From NCBI RefSeq assembly GCF_000422465.1, contig NZ_KE383845.1, positions 232,241 through 296,240 on the forward strand: a stretch of 64,000 bases of DNA, read 5' to 3'. Position numbers and translations under genes: made by a program. This DNA is from Paenibacillus harenae DSM 16969 (GTDB lineage: Bacteria; Bacillota; Bacilli; Paenibacillales; Paenibacillaceae). A model generated the notes under the pieces. It was not told the origin of the DNA, did not search any database, and was given only the letters and a program-made list of their open reading frames with translations. Within the stretch, counting starts at the first letter, position 1. The number at the start of each line of letters is the position of its first letter. Positions 18,260 through 27,310 of the stretch are shown one piece after another.

Positions 18260-19309
18260 ATGAGCAAGCTCATTACGATCCGAGGGCGCAAGCATTCGTT
18301 TCAAATAAGCCGACGGACCGTTACCGTGATTGCTATGCTGGCAATTGCCAATATAGCCGCCGTTATGATTTGCGTCGGTCTCGGCAGTCAAACGATCAAC
18401 CCGATTGCGGTCATTCGCTCGTTATTCGGCGCAGGCGATCCTTCGGACAGCATGATCATCTGGTCGCTGCGCATGCCGAGAACCGTCATTGCCGTTATGG
18501 TCGGCTCAGCGCTAGCCGTATCCGGCGCCTTGCTGCAAGGGATCGTGCGCAATCCCCTTACTTCGCCGGACATTATCGGCATATCGGGCGGCGCGTCTCT
18601 CGGCACCGTCGTATTCATCCTGTATTTCTCGCATGTCAGCATACGCTTCATGCCGGTAAGCTCGATCGCGGGGGCGTTCGCCGCTGCGATTCTAATCTAC
18701 ATTTTCGCTTACCGTCGGGGCATCACGCCGCTTAGGCTCGTACTGATCGGAATCGGTATGGCAACCGCCTTAACGGCGTTTACTTATATGCTTATCCTTA
18801 CGGCCTCGTTCACGCCGACAGCGGTAGCCGTCAAGGCGTTCACCTTCATGACGGGAAGCATTTACGGCGCTTCCTGGGATAAGGACGTCCTTACGCTCCT
18901 GCCATGGTTCCTGATCCTGATGCCAATCGCGCTAATATTTGCGAGACATCTGAATGTTCAAGAGCTCGGCGATGACGTAGCCGCCAGCGTCGGCAGCTCC
19001 GTCCATGCGAAACGTACGATTTTGCTTCTCATCAGCGTTGCTCTTGCGGGAGCGGCAGTCGCTATTGGGGGAGCCATTAACTTTATCGGCCTAATGGCAC
19101 CCCATATTGCCCGCAAGCTCGTCGGGCCGGCGTACGGCGGCGTTATTCCGGTATCTGCCCTCATCGGATCGCTTGTATTACTGCTTTCCGATCTGATTGC
19201 CAGAGTTGCCTTCATCCCGCTCGATATCCCGGCCGGCGTATTTACGGCAGCGATCGGGGCGCCGTTCTTCATCTACCTGCTTTACCGCCATCGGAATGGA
19301 GCACAATAG
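18260..19309 (+). CDS. Iron-siderophore ABC transporter permease (FecCD family), second subunit
   Basis: A 349-residue partner permease. It begins at the base after the stop of the previous gene, with the AGAGGAGG ribosome binding site inside that gene, so translation is coupled. The family segments RMPRTVIAVMVGSALAVSGALLQ, VRNPLTSPDIIG and INFIGLMAPHIARKLVG are all present. Around ten membrane helices are predicted from hydrophobicity. Together with the preceding subunit it forms the channel through which iron-siderophore enters; it is YfhA-like. Confidence 0.93.
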   Translation: MSKLITIRGRKHSFQISRRTVTVIAMLAIANIAAVMICVGLGSQTINPIAVIRSLFGAGDPSDSMIIWSLRMPRTVIAVMVGSALAVSGALLQGIVRNPLTSPDIIGISGGASLGTVVFILYFSHVSIRFMPVSSIAGAFAAAILIYIFAYRRGITPLRLVLIGIGMATALTAFTYMLILTASFTPTAVAVKAFTFMTGSIYGASWDKDVLTLLPWFLILMPIALIFARHLNVQELGDDVAASVGSSVHAKRTILLLISVALAGAAVAIGGAINFIGLMAPHIARKLVGPAYGGVIPVSALIGSLVLLLSDLIARVAFIPLDIPAGVFTAAIGAPFFIYLLYRHRNGAQ

Positions 19310-19359
19310 CTAATACCGGAATATAACCCAGATTCGTTATCCAATAGGGAGTGAACCTC

Positions 19360-20169
19360 ATGTCCGTCATAGAAGCAAGAAGCCTGACGTTATCCTACGG
19401 TCATAAGCCGGTCTTCGCCGAGCTTGACTTACTGATCCCGCCCGGTAAAATCACCGTGCTTATCGGCAGCAACGGCTGCGGCAAATCAACGCTTCTGCGT
19501 TCGCTTGCACGCCTCCTAAAGCCTCAGGAAGGCTCCATATGGCTGGACGGCAGCGAAATGTCCAGGCTCTCGAGCAAGGAAATCGCGAGGCGCCTTGCCA
19601 TACTGCCTCAAGGTCCCGTCGCGCCGGAAGGATTGACCGTTCATCAGCTCGTCAAGCAGGGCCGCTACCCTTACCAAAGCTGGCTTCAGCAGTGGTCGAA
19701 AGAGGACGAGAAAATGGTGAAAAAGGCGCTTGAGGTGACGGATATGGAGGATCTATCGGACCGTTCAATCGATTCTCTCTCCGGGGGCCAGAGGCAGCGC
19801 GCCTGGATCGCGATGACGCTCGCCCAGAACACGCCGGCCATCTTACTCGACGAGCCGACGACTTACCTGGATATGACGCATCAAATCGAGGTGCTTGATC
19901 TGCTGTTCGACTTGAACGAGCAGGAAAGCCGCACGATCGTGATGGTCCTGCACGATATTAATCTGGCTTGCCGGTACGCGCATCGGATCGTAGCCGTCAA
20001 AGACGGTCTCATCTATGCGCAGGGCGCGCCGGAGACGATTATGAACGAGCGGCTCATCCGCGACGTATTCGATATGGAGTGCCAAGTGACCGCCGATCCG
20101 ATCTTCGGGACGCCGCTGTGCATCCCGTACGGCAGAGGCCGCAAGGTGCTCCAACCGGTCATGGCATAA
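19360..20169 (+). CDS. Iron-siderophore ABC transporter ATP-binding protein (YusV/FecE type)
   Basis: A 269-residue ATPase powering the importer. Walker A GSNGCGKST lies at residues 36-44, the signature LSGGQRQRAW near 137-146, Walker B ILLDEPTTYLDM near 158-169, and the switch His in VMVLHDIN near 190. I chose the ATG at 19360, which follows AGGGAGTG; a GTG three codons upstream lies inside that ribosome binding site. The presence of the ATPase in this locus completes the transporter, and the operon ends in a strong terminator just after. Confidence 0.94.
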   Translation: MSVIEARSLTLSYGHKPVFAELDLLIPPGKITVLIGSNGCGKSTLLRSLARLLKPQEGSIWLDGSEMSRLSSKEIARRLAILPQGPVAPEGLTVHQLVKQGRYPYQSWLQQWSKEDEKMVKKALEVTDMEDLSDRSIDSLSGGQRQRAWIAMTLAQNTPAILLDEPTTYLDMTHQIEVLDLLFDLNEQESRTIVMVLHDINLACRYAHRIVAVKDGLIYAQGAPETIMNERLIRDVFDMECQVTADPIFGTPLCIPYGRGRKVLQPVMA

Positions 20170-20175
20170 AAGCAA

Positions 20176-20213
20176 CAAGGGCCGTTCCCTCCACTCGGGA
20201 ACGGCCCTTTATT
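20176..20213 (+). terminator. Terminator between convergent operons
   Basis: AAGGGCCGTTCC pairs perfectly with GGAACGGCCCTT around an eight-base loop. T-rich ends on the plus side fit the siderophore operon, and the position between convergent stops allows bidirectional use. Confidence 0.85.
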
Positions 20214-20228
20214 CATTTCCCCGCATCT

Positions 20229-21320
20229 TCAGCCTTTAACCGAGCCTCCCAGCAAGCCTCTAACGAAATATTTCTGCAGGGCGAAGAATACGGCGAGCGG
20301 CATAAGCATCGAAACAAATGCAGCTGCGGTAAGCAAATGCCAGTCATTGCCTCTCGAGCCGACCAGGTTCGCGATATTCATGGAAAGCACCTGAACCTCC
20401 GGCTGACTGCCGAGGAAAATAAGCGCCACCAGATAGTCGTTCCACACCCACAAAAATTGAAAAATGCTGATCGAGGCCAGCGCCGGCACGGACAGCGGCA
20501 GGATCAGCCTGCTGAAAATCGTAAAGTTGGTCGCGCCGTCCATAAACGCCGACTCAAACAAATCCTTCGGCAGTTGGCTGATCGAGGTATACATGAAATA
20601 AGTAATGAGCGGCAAGCCAAATGCGGTATGCGCCAGCCAAATACCGAAATAGGTGCCGTTCAAGCCTAACGCCGTATAGTCGCGAAGAATCGGGATAAGC
20701 GCAACCTGAATCGGTACGACAAGCAGCGCGATGACAAGCACGAATAACGTCTTTCGGCCGGGAAACCGCAGCCACGCGAACGCATAGGCGGCAAAGGAAG
20801 CGATGAATATCGGGATGACGGTAGCCGGTATGGTCACCGCGACCGTATTCCAGAAGGAACGGGACATGCCGCTCCCCTTCTCCGTCTTCGTGCTGCCGTC
20901 AGGCATCGTGATGGAATAGGTTTTCCCGCCAAGCACCGTCTCATAGTTTTGTGTGGTGAAGCGCGAGATAACCGTCCATTCCTTCTCCTGCACATTAAGA
21001 ACCCGCGCACGGCGATTTTCCCAAATCAGCCTTTCTCCGCCCACGATAACCCCCGCGCGCAGCTGATCGTCCGTATACGTCGCTCCGTCGATCCCGATCG
21101 GCGCGCGCAGGTCCGTTTCCTTCGGGAGCTGCAGCTGCTCCGCCGTCTGCCAATCGCGATGCGGCAAAATGTTCCACCAGCCCGTTGCCAATATATCGGC
21201 CGCTGGGCGAAAGGATGAGACTAACAGGCCGAGGGTCGGGATCGTCCAAATGAGACAGATGACGGCAAGCACCGTATTCACGAGCCATTTCGATCTGCGG
21301 ATGCCTTTTTTTCTTCCCAT
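20229..21320 (-). CDS. Carbohydrate ABC transporter permease (MalG type)
   Basis: A 363-residue membrane subunit of a CUT1 sugar importer. The C-terminal two thirds hold the usual five helices and the EAA loop (DLFESAFMDGATNFTIFSRLILPLSVPA, in pieces), which docks on the ATPase. Between the first and second helix there is an unusually long external segment of about 100 residues (about 45-150). A comparable insert is known in alpha-glucoside permeases of the AglG group, so that substrate class is possible. It directly follows the MalF-type gene (adjacent bases) and is the last gene before the terminator. No dedicated ATPase is encoded here; a shared MsmX-type ATPase is likely. Confidence 0.88.
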   Translation of the reverse strand: MGRKKGIRRSKWLVNTVLAVICLIWTIPTLGLLVSSFRPAADILATGWWNILPHRDWQTAEQLQLPKETDLRAPIGIDGATYTDDQLRAGVIVGGERLIWENRRARVLNVQEKEWTVISRFTTQNYETVLGGKTYSITMPDGSTKTEKGSGMSRSFWNTVAVTIPATVIPIFIASFAAYAFAWLRFPGRKTLFVLVIALLVVPIQVALIPILRDYTALGLNGTYFGIWLAHTAFGLPLITYFMYTSISQLPKDLFESAFMDGATNFTIFSRLILPLSVPALASISIFQFLWVWNDYLVALIFLGSQPEVQVLSMNIANLVGSRGNDWHLLTAAAFVSMLMPLAVFFALQKYFVRGLLGGSVKG

Positions 21321-22403
21321 CTAGAAGCCCCCCTCTCTGCGGAATTGGCGTAAATTGATGATAATAACCGGTATGACCGCTACGAGCAATACGATCGCAA
21401 GAGTCGAGCCGTATCCGGCATTCTGATACATGAAGAGCTGCCGGTAGAACTGCGTCGCCACTACGTCGGTCTCATATTGTCCACCGGTCATAATCATGAC
21501 CACGTCGAAAATTTTGAGCGTAAACACGATAATCGTCGTCGTAACCGAGAGCAGCGTACCCGAGATATAAGGAATCATAATGCTGAAGAAAATCCGGATC
21601 TCGCCTGCACCGTCCATACGGGCCGCTTCCAGGATATCTTCCGGAATGCTCTTAATGGCCGCCGAGAATATGACCATCGCAAAGCCGGTCTGCATCCAGA
21701 TCAGAATCGCGATCAGAAACAGATTGTTCCAGGGCTGAATCATGCTTAGCCAAGCCTGCGGCTCGCCGCCGAAAGCAACGACAATGGCATTCAGAAGACC
21801 GATTTGCTCCTGGCCCGGCTGAAAATAATAAATAAACTTCCAAATGACGCCGGCCGCTACGAATGAGATGGCCATCGGCATAAAAATAAGTCCCTTTGCC
21901 AGCTTCTCGAAGCTGCTGCGGTCCGCCAGAATCGCAATCAGAAGGCCAAGGCTGACGCAAGCGAGCGTTCCGAAGAATACCCACAGCAAATTGTTCCGCA
22001 GCGCCATCACGAGCAGACGGTCCGTAAATACCGCCGCATAGTTAGCCAGTCCGACGAAGTTAACCGACCCGGCATCCAAGAAGCTTAAGTAAAGCGTCCT
22101 TAGCGTCGGAAACACAAGCAGCCAGCCCAGCAGAAGGACCGCAGGACCGACAAATACAAAAGGCAATATTCTCCGCTTCCATTTATCCGGATACTGCTCG
22201 ACCATCCAATTCAGCATGTAATAAATCGAGTATATGCCCAGTACTCCCCATGCTACAGCCACTATCGCTTTGATAACCGGGGGCAGATCGGCATCGCGGA
22301 AGAACAAAAAGATGCCCCAGTGAATGGCAATATTAATCCCCGGCACCAGCAACGAAATCAACAGCAGCCACAGAGCATTGCCTTTCCTCGCCTGCAGTTC
22401 CAT
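21321..22403 (-). CDS. Carbohydrate ABC transporter permease (MalF type)
   Basis: A 360-residue partner permease of the CUT1 importer. Two N-terminal helices (about 13-33 and 42-65) precede the usual six-helix core, and the EAA motif DILEAARMDGAGEIRIFFSIMIP is split across residues 255-280. AGGAGG precedes the ATG. It lies 116 bases after the binding protein gene, with a strong hairpin in between, and abuts the second permease gene. Together they import an oligosaccharide or alpha-glucoside; the specific sugar is not determined. Confidence 0.88.
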   Translation of the reverse strand: MELQARKGNALWLLLISLLVPGINIAIHWGIFLFFRDADLPPVIKAIVAVAWGVLGIYSIYYMLNWMVEQYPDKWKRRILPFVFVGPAVLLLGWLLVFPTLRTLYLSFLDAGSVNFVGLANYAAVFTDRLLVMALRNNLLWVFFGTLACVSLGLLIAILADRSSFEKLAKGLIFMPMAISFVAAGVIWKFIYYFQPGQEQIGLLNAIVVAFGGEPQAWLSMIQPWNNLFLIAILIWMQTGFAMVIFSAAIKSIPEDILEAARMDGAGEIRIFFSIMIPYISGTLLSVTTTIIVFTLKIFDVVMIMTGGQYETDVVATQFYRQLFMYQNAGYGSTLAIVLLVAVIPVIIINLRQFRREGGF

Positions 22404-22477
22404 AAGTATCCTCCTTAAAGATGCGCGTAAGCGAGTGCGCTATGTTCTTCGTTGCTAACCAGCGCCTCTTTCCATAG

Positions 22478-22507
22478 AGGGATCGCAGCCGTGCGGCTGA
22501 GATCCCT
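22478..22507 (-). other. Intercistronic hairpin between binding protein and permease genes
   Basis: AGGGATC and GATCCCT enclose a second arm pair CAGCC/GGCTG around a short loop. On the minus strand no T tract follows, so this is more likely an RNA-stabilising or attenuating hairpin than a full terminator. It would keep the binding protein more abundant than the permeases. Confidence 0.6.
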
Positions 22508-22519
22508 TCGTTATCAAAC

Positions 22520-23908
22520 TTACTTCCAGCCGGATTGAATTTCCTTCAAGGCGGCATCCAGATCTACCGTTCCGCTGATATAATCGGTCATTCCTTTCCA
22601 GAACGAACCCGCTCCGACCGCGCCGGGCATCAGGTCGGAGCCGTCAAACCGGATCGTGTCCGCGGACTGCACGAATTCGGCCATCCGCCGTTCTTGATCG
22701 TTCGGGTACCAGGATGGATCGGCGTCGTTCATCGGGGCTGTTACGCCTCCGGACTGAATCCATGACTTTAAGGACTCCCCGGTCGTAAAGAACTCCATGA
22801 CGGCCCGCACCTCCGGGCGATCATTGAACATGGCGTAGATATCGCCGGATATAAGCGCAGGCTGACCGTACTGCTCGTCGATAGGAGGCAGCGGGAACCA
22901 GTCGTAATCGTCAGCCGTCAACCCTTCCGGGAAGAAGGTTGTAATGAAACCGGCCTGGCGGTGCAGCCACGCTTTCGGCGGATTATCGAACAGCGGCTTA
23001 ACCGCGTCGCCGAACGACGTTGTCGCGATCGATTTGCGGCCTCCGTATACATAATCCTCGTTAAACCAAATGTCGGACATTTTTTGCGCCGCGTTTTTCA
23101 CGATAGGGTCCGTGAACGGCAGCTCGCCGGATACCCATTTGTCGTAATTCTCGGGCGAAGTCGTGCGGAGCATAATATCCTCCATCCAGTCGGTTGCCGG
23201 CCAGCCCGTCGCCGTTCCGCTCTCGATGCCGATGCTCCAGGCCGGATCGCCGTCCTTGGCAATCTGCTCCGTCAAATCCATTAATTCCGTCCAGGTAGCC
23301 GGGACGGCGTAACCCGCGTCCGCGAATGCTTTTTTGTTATACCATACAAGGCTCTTCACGCTGCTTCTAGCCCACACGCCGGCCATGACATCGCCGCCTG
23401 GACCGGCCATCGTACCCATGTCGAGCCAGCTTTTGTTATACTGCTTCTGCAAATATTCATCGGTCATGAACGTCTTCACGTCGATGACCTTCCCGTCCTT
23501 CACGAAGCCCTTCAATAATCCCGGCTGCGGGAAGTCGGCAATATCGGGCGCGTTGCCGCCGCCTACGCGTACGGAAATGGTAGCCTCGAATTCCTTGGAG
23601 CCCTCGTAGGAAATATCGATGCCCGTCGTTTCTTCGAAGGCTTTGATGCTTTCGTTGAACTTCACTTCGTCCGCATCCGTGAACGGACCGAACATCGTGA
23701 CCTTCTTCCCTTTATATTCGCCGTTCATTGCCTTCGCCAGAGCGGTATCGCCTGCCGCTCCCGCATTCGTTCCGCCCTCGTTCCCCTGACCTGCGGCCGG
23801 GGTCGGTTCATTCCCCGCGTTATTGTTTGTATTGCCTCCGCAAGCCGTCATAATCATGACGAAAGCGAGCAAGAAAATAAATGCAGTCATTAATTTTTTT
23901 GTATGCAC
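22520..23908 (-). CDS. Sugar ABC transporter substrate-binding lipoprotein
   Basis: A 462-residue extracellular lipoprotein of the CUT1 class. The signal peptide ends in IMTACGG with the lipidated Cys at 23, followed by an asparagine/glycine/alanine linker. The mature part has the two-lobe fold of family 1 binding proteins, with VRVGGGNAPDIADFPQPG near 115-130 and the late DGSDLMPGAVGAGSFWKG segment. I chose the GTG at 23908, which follows GGATGAGG; an ATG three codons earlier overlaps that site. A palindromic operator lies 159 bases upstream of the start, and the regulator gene is immediately beyond. Confidence 0.9.
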   Translation of the reverse strand: MHTKKLMTAFIFLLAFVMIMTACGGNTNNNAGNEPTPAAGQGNEGGTNAGAAGDTALAKAMNGEYKGKKVTMFGPFTDADEVKFNESIKAFEETTGIDISYEGSKEFEATISVRVGGGNAPDIADFPQPGLLKGFVKDGKVIDVKTFMTDEYLQKQYNKSWLDMGTMAGPGGDVMAGVWARSSVKSLVWYNKKAFADAGYAVPATWTELMDLTEQIAKDGDPAWSIGIESGTATGWPATDWMEDIMLRTTSPENYDKWVSGELPFTDPIVKNAAQKMSDIWFNEDYVYGGRKSIATTSFGDAVKPLFDNPPKAWLHRQAGFITTFFPEGLTADDYDWFPLPPIDEQYGQPALISGDIYAMFNDRPEVRAVMEFFTTGESLKSWIQSGGVTAPMNDADPSWYPNDQERRMAEFVQSADTIRFDGSDLMPGAVGAGSFWKGMTDYISGTVDLDAALKEIQSGWK

Positions 23909-24066
23909 AGACCTCATCCTTTCGATATTTTTGTCTGAAAGCAAGGAATAATGCGAATAACGCTTTGCAATCACCACCCCCTTTAAAATGCCATCATTGG
24001 CGATTTTTATGCCTTGGCGGCATGATTAACTTTCTTTTTTACAAAAATTGCGCTTACAATAAAATA

Positions 24067-24080
24067 TGAAAAGCTTTTCA
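24067..24080. promoter_or_regulatory. LacI-family operator upstream of the sugar transporter
   Basis: TGAAAAGCTTTTCA is a perfect 14-base palindrome with a central CG-like GC step, the form bound by LacI-type regulators. It lies between the regulator gene and the transporter operon, and a related longer palindrome lies before the regulator itself. Confidence 0.7.
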
Positions 24081-24121
24081 GACTTTAGAGGAGAGAGACA
24101 TCCGCGTGATATCATTTCCGG

Positions 24122-25126
24122 CTAAAAGGGCTGCGTCGATTCCCTAATGATCAATTGATGCGGTAATTTCTCGCGCAGCACCTCTACCGCGCCTGTCGTT
24201 ATCAGCTCATGGAGCTTAAGAATGGACCGGTAGCCGATGTCATAGGTGGGCTGCTCGATCGTTGTCAGCTTCGGGATAAACATGCCCGCCATTCGAATAT
24301 TATCGAAGCCGATAACGGATACATGCTCCGGCACGGCTCTTCCATGTTCGCGCAGATACGATATGGCGCCCATCGCAAATTCGTCAGACGCCGCGAATAG
24401 CGCAGTCAGATCAGGGCAGCGCGTGAACAGGAAATCCGCCGCCTCATAGGCATGCTCGAACCGGTGCTCTGCATATTCCACGCAAGCCCCGCAGCCATCC
24501 AGCCCTGCTTCGCGAAGCGCGCGCCGGAAGCCGTCGTAGCGTGGCCGGCCCGATATCGTATCGTCCAGCGGGAAGCAAATCATGCCGATGCGGCGGTGCC
24601 CGGATTCAATCAGGTGCGTGACGGCTTCGTAGGCCCCCCGCTCATCGTCAATGTCGACGGAAGGAATCTCATACTCGGGCGCATTGGTGGATGCCAGGAT
24701 AAACGGCAGCCGGTAGCGCTGAATCACCTCATAGTATTCTTTATGCAGGGAATCGCTTGCGAATACGATACCGTCCACCTGCTTCTCAAAAAAACTCTGA
24801 ACGTATGCAACCGTCCTCTCCTTGTCGCGATCGGTATTGCATATCATCAGGGTATGACCCAGTACGACGGCCGCATCCTGCATCCCCCGGATCAAGCCTG
24901 CGTAGTACGGGTTCTCAATATCCGGAATCATTACGCCAAGCGTGTCGGATTTCTTGTAAATCAGCCCTCTGGCGAATGCATTAGGCTGGTATTGCAGAGC
25001 TTCAATCGCTTCCTGAACCTTAGCGCGCTTCTCCCCAACAACCGTCTCCGGCGCATTCATTACGCGGGATACGGTGCTGATGGAAACGTTGGCGTATTTC
25101 GCCACATCGCGGATCGTCGATTTCAT
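24122..25126 (-). CDS. LacI-family transcriptional regulator
   Basis: A 334-residue sugar-responsive repressor. The N-terminal helix-turn-helix (about 4-23: IRDVAKYANVSISTVSRV) and hinge (QPNAFARGL) are canonical, followed by a two-lobe ligand domain with GVMIPDIENPYYAGLIRG and ending in the LTTIEQPTYDIG segment. I chose the ATG at 25126, giving the standard MKSTIRDVA opening; a GTG four codons upstream is an alternative. The gene lies directly upstream of a sugar ABC importer on the same strand. Palindromes before both units suggest that it controls the importer and itself. Confidence 0.9.
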   Translation of the reverse strand: MKSTIRDVAKYANVSISTVSRVMNAPETVVGEKRAKVQEAIEALQYQPNAFARGLIYKKSDTLGVMIPDIENPYYAGLIRGMQDAAVVLGHTLMICNTDRDKERTVAYVQSFFEKQVDGIVFASDSLHKEYYEVIQRYRLPFILASTNAPEYEIPSVDIDDERGAYEAVTHLIESGHRRIGMICFPLDDTISGRPRYDGFRRALREAGLDGCGACVEYAEHRFEHAYEAADFLFTRCPDLTALFAASDEFAMGAISYLREHGRAVPEHVSVIGFDNIRMAGMFIPKLTTIEQPTYDIGYRSILKLHELITTGAVEVLREKLPHQLIIRESTQPF

Positions 25127-25160
25127 GCCGGCAAGCACGCCTTTCTTAGTGATTACTGTC

Positions 25161-25187
25161 TGAAAAGGTTTTCAGAAAACCTTTTCA
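25161..25187. promoter_or_regulatory. Extended palindromic operator before the LacI-type gene
   Basis: A 27-base palindrome with a single central base: TGAAAAGGTTTTC on one side and its exact reverse complement on the other. It contains two overlapping TGAAAA-N2-TTTTCA-type sites like the one at 24067, which points to autoregulation by the adjacent repressor. Confidence 0.7.
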
Positions 25188-25268
25188 CGGCTTATTATAG
25201 CCGGATTCAATTGATTTCGCAACCTGAATTTTCCATTGGATTGAAGGCAGCCTATCCGCCTGCATAAA

Positions 25269-25312
25269 TAAAAAAAGCATCCGTTCGCAGGGCTTTTCCT
25301 GCAAACAGATGC
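25269..25312 (-). terminator. Terminator of the ABC-F gene
   Basis: GCATC/GATGC and GCAGG/CCTGC form a two-part hairpin followed on the minus strand by seven T. Confidence 0.8.
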
Positions 25313-25328
25313 ACTATGCTTAGTCAAT

Positions 25329-26948
25329 CTAATCGGCGTACATACGCTCGCGAAGCGCCTTAATCTCGTCGCTTTCAAGATATTCGTCGTACGTCATCAT
25401 CCGGTCGATAATGCCGTTCGGCGTAATCTCGATAATACGGTTCGCGATCGTCTGGACAAACTGATGGTCATGCGACGTGAACAGAACCGTGCAATCGGTA
25501 TCGATCAAGCCGTTGTTCAGAGCCGTGATGGACTCGAGATCCAAATGGTTCGTCGGCTCGTCAAGGATGAATACGTTTGCGCCTTCAAGCATCATCTTCG
25601 ATAGCATGCAGCGAACCTTCTCGCCGCCTGACAATACGCTTGCTTTCTTCATGCCGTCGTCACCGGAGAACAGCATGCGGCCCAGGAAGCCGCGGATGAA
25701 CGTCTCATCCGGATCCTTCGAGTATTGGCGGAGCCAATCCACGAGCGTCAGATCAACGCCTTCGAAATACGCGGAGTTGTCTTTCGGGAAGTAGGCGCGC
25801 GTCGTTGTGACGCCCCATGAGAAGCTGCCTGCATCCGGCTCCACTTCGCCGACCAGCAATTGGAACAACAGCGTCTTCGGCAGACTGTTCGGACCTACGA
25901 AAGCGACCTTGTCGCCTTTGTTGATCGCAATGGTCAAGTTGTCGATCAGCTTGTCGCCGTCCAGCGATTTGGTCAAGCCGTCTACCAGAAGCAGTTGTTT
26001 GCCCGCCTCGCGCTCGCCCTTGAACAGAATGAACGGATATTTACGGTTGGACGGACGAATGTCGTCAAGCGTAATTTTGTCCAATAGCTTCTGCCGGGAC
26101 GTCGCTTGCTTCGCCTTCGATTTGTTGGCGCTGAAGCGCTGGATGAACGCTTGCAGCTCCTTGATCTTGTCTTCCTTCTTCTTGTTCTCGCCGCGCTGCA
26201 GCTGCAAAGCCAGCTGGCTCGACTCGTACCAGAAGTCATAGTTGCCGACGTACATCCGGATTTTGCCAAAGTCAATATCCGCGATGTGCGTACATACCGT
26301 GTTCAGGAAGTGCCGGTCATGGCTGACCACGATAACCGTACCTTCATAACCCGCGAGGAAATCCTCCAGCCAGCGGATCGATTCAATATCCAAATGGTTG
26401 GTAGGCTCATCGAGCAGCAGGATGTTCGGAGATCCGAACAACGCTTGCGCCAGCAATACGCGGACCTTCTCGTTGCCGCCAAGCTCGGACATCTTCTTAT
26501 CGTGCAAGTCCGGGGTAATGCCGAGGCCGTTCAGCATCTCCGCCGCCTCCGACTCGGCTTCCCAGCCGTTCATGTCCGCGAATTCCGCTTCGAGCTCGCC
26601 TGCGCGCATGCCGTCCTCGTCCGTAAAGTCGGCTTTCGAATAAAGAACTTCCTTCTCCCTCATGACCTCGTAGAGCTTCTTATGGCCCATGATTACCGTC
26701 TCAAGAACGGCAAACTCATCGTATTCGTAATGGTTCTGCTTCAATACGGCCAGACGTTCGCCCGGTGTGATATGAACATCGCCGGATGACGGCTCGATTT
26801 CGCCGGATAATATTTTCAGAAATGTAGATTTGCCGGCGCCGTTCGCGCCGATCAAGCCATAGCAATTGCCAGGCGTAAATTTAATATTGACGTCTTCGAA
26901 AAGCGGCCGCTTTCCGTAACGCAGTGTTATGCCACTCGTACTAATCAT
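25329..26948 (-). CDS. ABC-F family ATPase (YkpA/YbiT type)
   Basis: A 539-residue soluble protein with two ATPase domains and no membrane part, acting on the ribosome. Domain one has Walker A GANGAGKST near residues 35-43 and LSELGGNEKVR-like signature; the linker (about 240-320) is rich in lysine and glutamine as in ribosome-binding ABC-F proteins; domain two has a degenerate Walker A (GPNSLPKT) and the signature LSGGEKVRC. NIKFTPGNCYGLIGANGAGK near the start is nearly the YkpA sequence. I chose the ATG at 26948 (MISTSG), matching family length. The second Walker A lacks the usual GKST residues, as commonly seen in this subfamily, so one site may hydrolyse poorly. Confidence 0.9.
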   Translation of the reverse strand: MISTSGITLRYGKRPLFEDVNIKFTPGNCYGLIGANGAGKSTFLKILSGEIEPSSGDVHITPGERLAVLKQNHYEYDEFAVLETVIMGHKKLYEVMREKEVLYSKADFTDEDGMRAGELEAEFADMNGWEAESEAAEMLNGLGITPDLHDKKMSELGGNEKVRVLLAQALFGSPNILLLDEPTNHLDIESIRWLEDFLAGYEGTVIVVSHDRHFLNTVCTHIADIDFGKIRMYVGNYDFWYESSQLALQLQRGENKKKEDKIKELQAFIQRFSANKSKAKQATSRQKLLDKITLDDIRPSNRKYPFILFKGEREAGKQLLLVDGLTKSLDGDKLIDNLTIAINKGDKVAFVGPNSLPKTLLFQLLVGEVEPDAGSFSWGVTTTRAYFPKDNSAYFEGVDLTLVDWLRQYSKDPDETFIRGFLGRMLFSGDDGMKKASVLSGGEKVRCMLSKMMLEGANVFILDEPTNHLDLESITALNNGLIDTDCTVLFTSHDHQFVQTIANRIIEITPNGIIDRMMTYDEYLESDEIKALRERMYAD

Positions 26949-26993
26949 TCGAATAATCCCGTCCTTCACTACAAAATCGCTTAATCTCGAACT

Positions 26994-27002
26994 ATTATAT
27001 CA
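26994..27002 (-). promoter_or_regulatory. Extended -10 promoter of the ABC-F gene
   Basis: On the minus strand TGaTATAAT is a perfect extended -10 element about 46 bases before the ATG; the -35 region is weak. Confidence 0.55.
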
Positions 27003-27231
27003 CAATATAACCGGAAACCGAACCATCTTTTGCCCCGGATGCCGTGTTCCCGTTCAATCGCCATACCGTTCAGGCGCTGATTCCGTATAGAAATGCGCTC
27101 AGGCAAAACGATAAATCGTTCGAAAGCCAGTCTATCAGCTCGCCTCCCAAATGACGGCAAATCCGGAAGCGCCGACGTCCGAAAATGATAGGAGCCGATA
27201 ATCCGCCCTCTCGTTTCCCCTATGCGATTTC
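27003..27231. other. Intergenic stretch without a recognisable gene
   Basis: Lies between the ABC-F promoter and the terminator of the dehydrogenase gene. I see no reading frame with a ribosome binding site and no strong hairpin. Confidence 0.55.
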
Positions 27232-27291
27232 AAAAATAAAAATCCTCCCCGCCTGCGATAATCATTTCTGTCGTCGCATCGGAGGAGGATT
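27232..27291 (-). terminator. Terminator of the Gfo/Idh/MocA gene
   Basis: AATCCTCC pairs with GGAGGATT; on the minus strand the hairpin runs into a T-rich stretch. It begins about 20 bases past the stop. Confidence 0.75.
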
Positions 27292-27310
27292 GACTTTGTT
27301 CGTTCACGCG

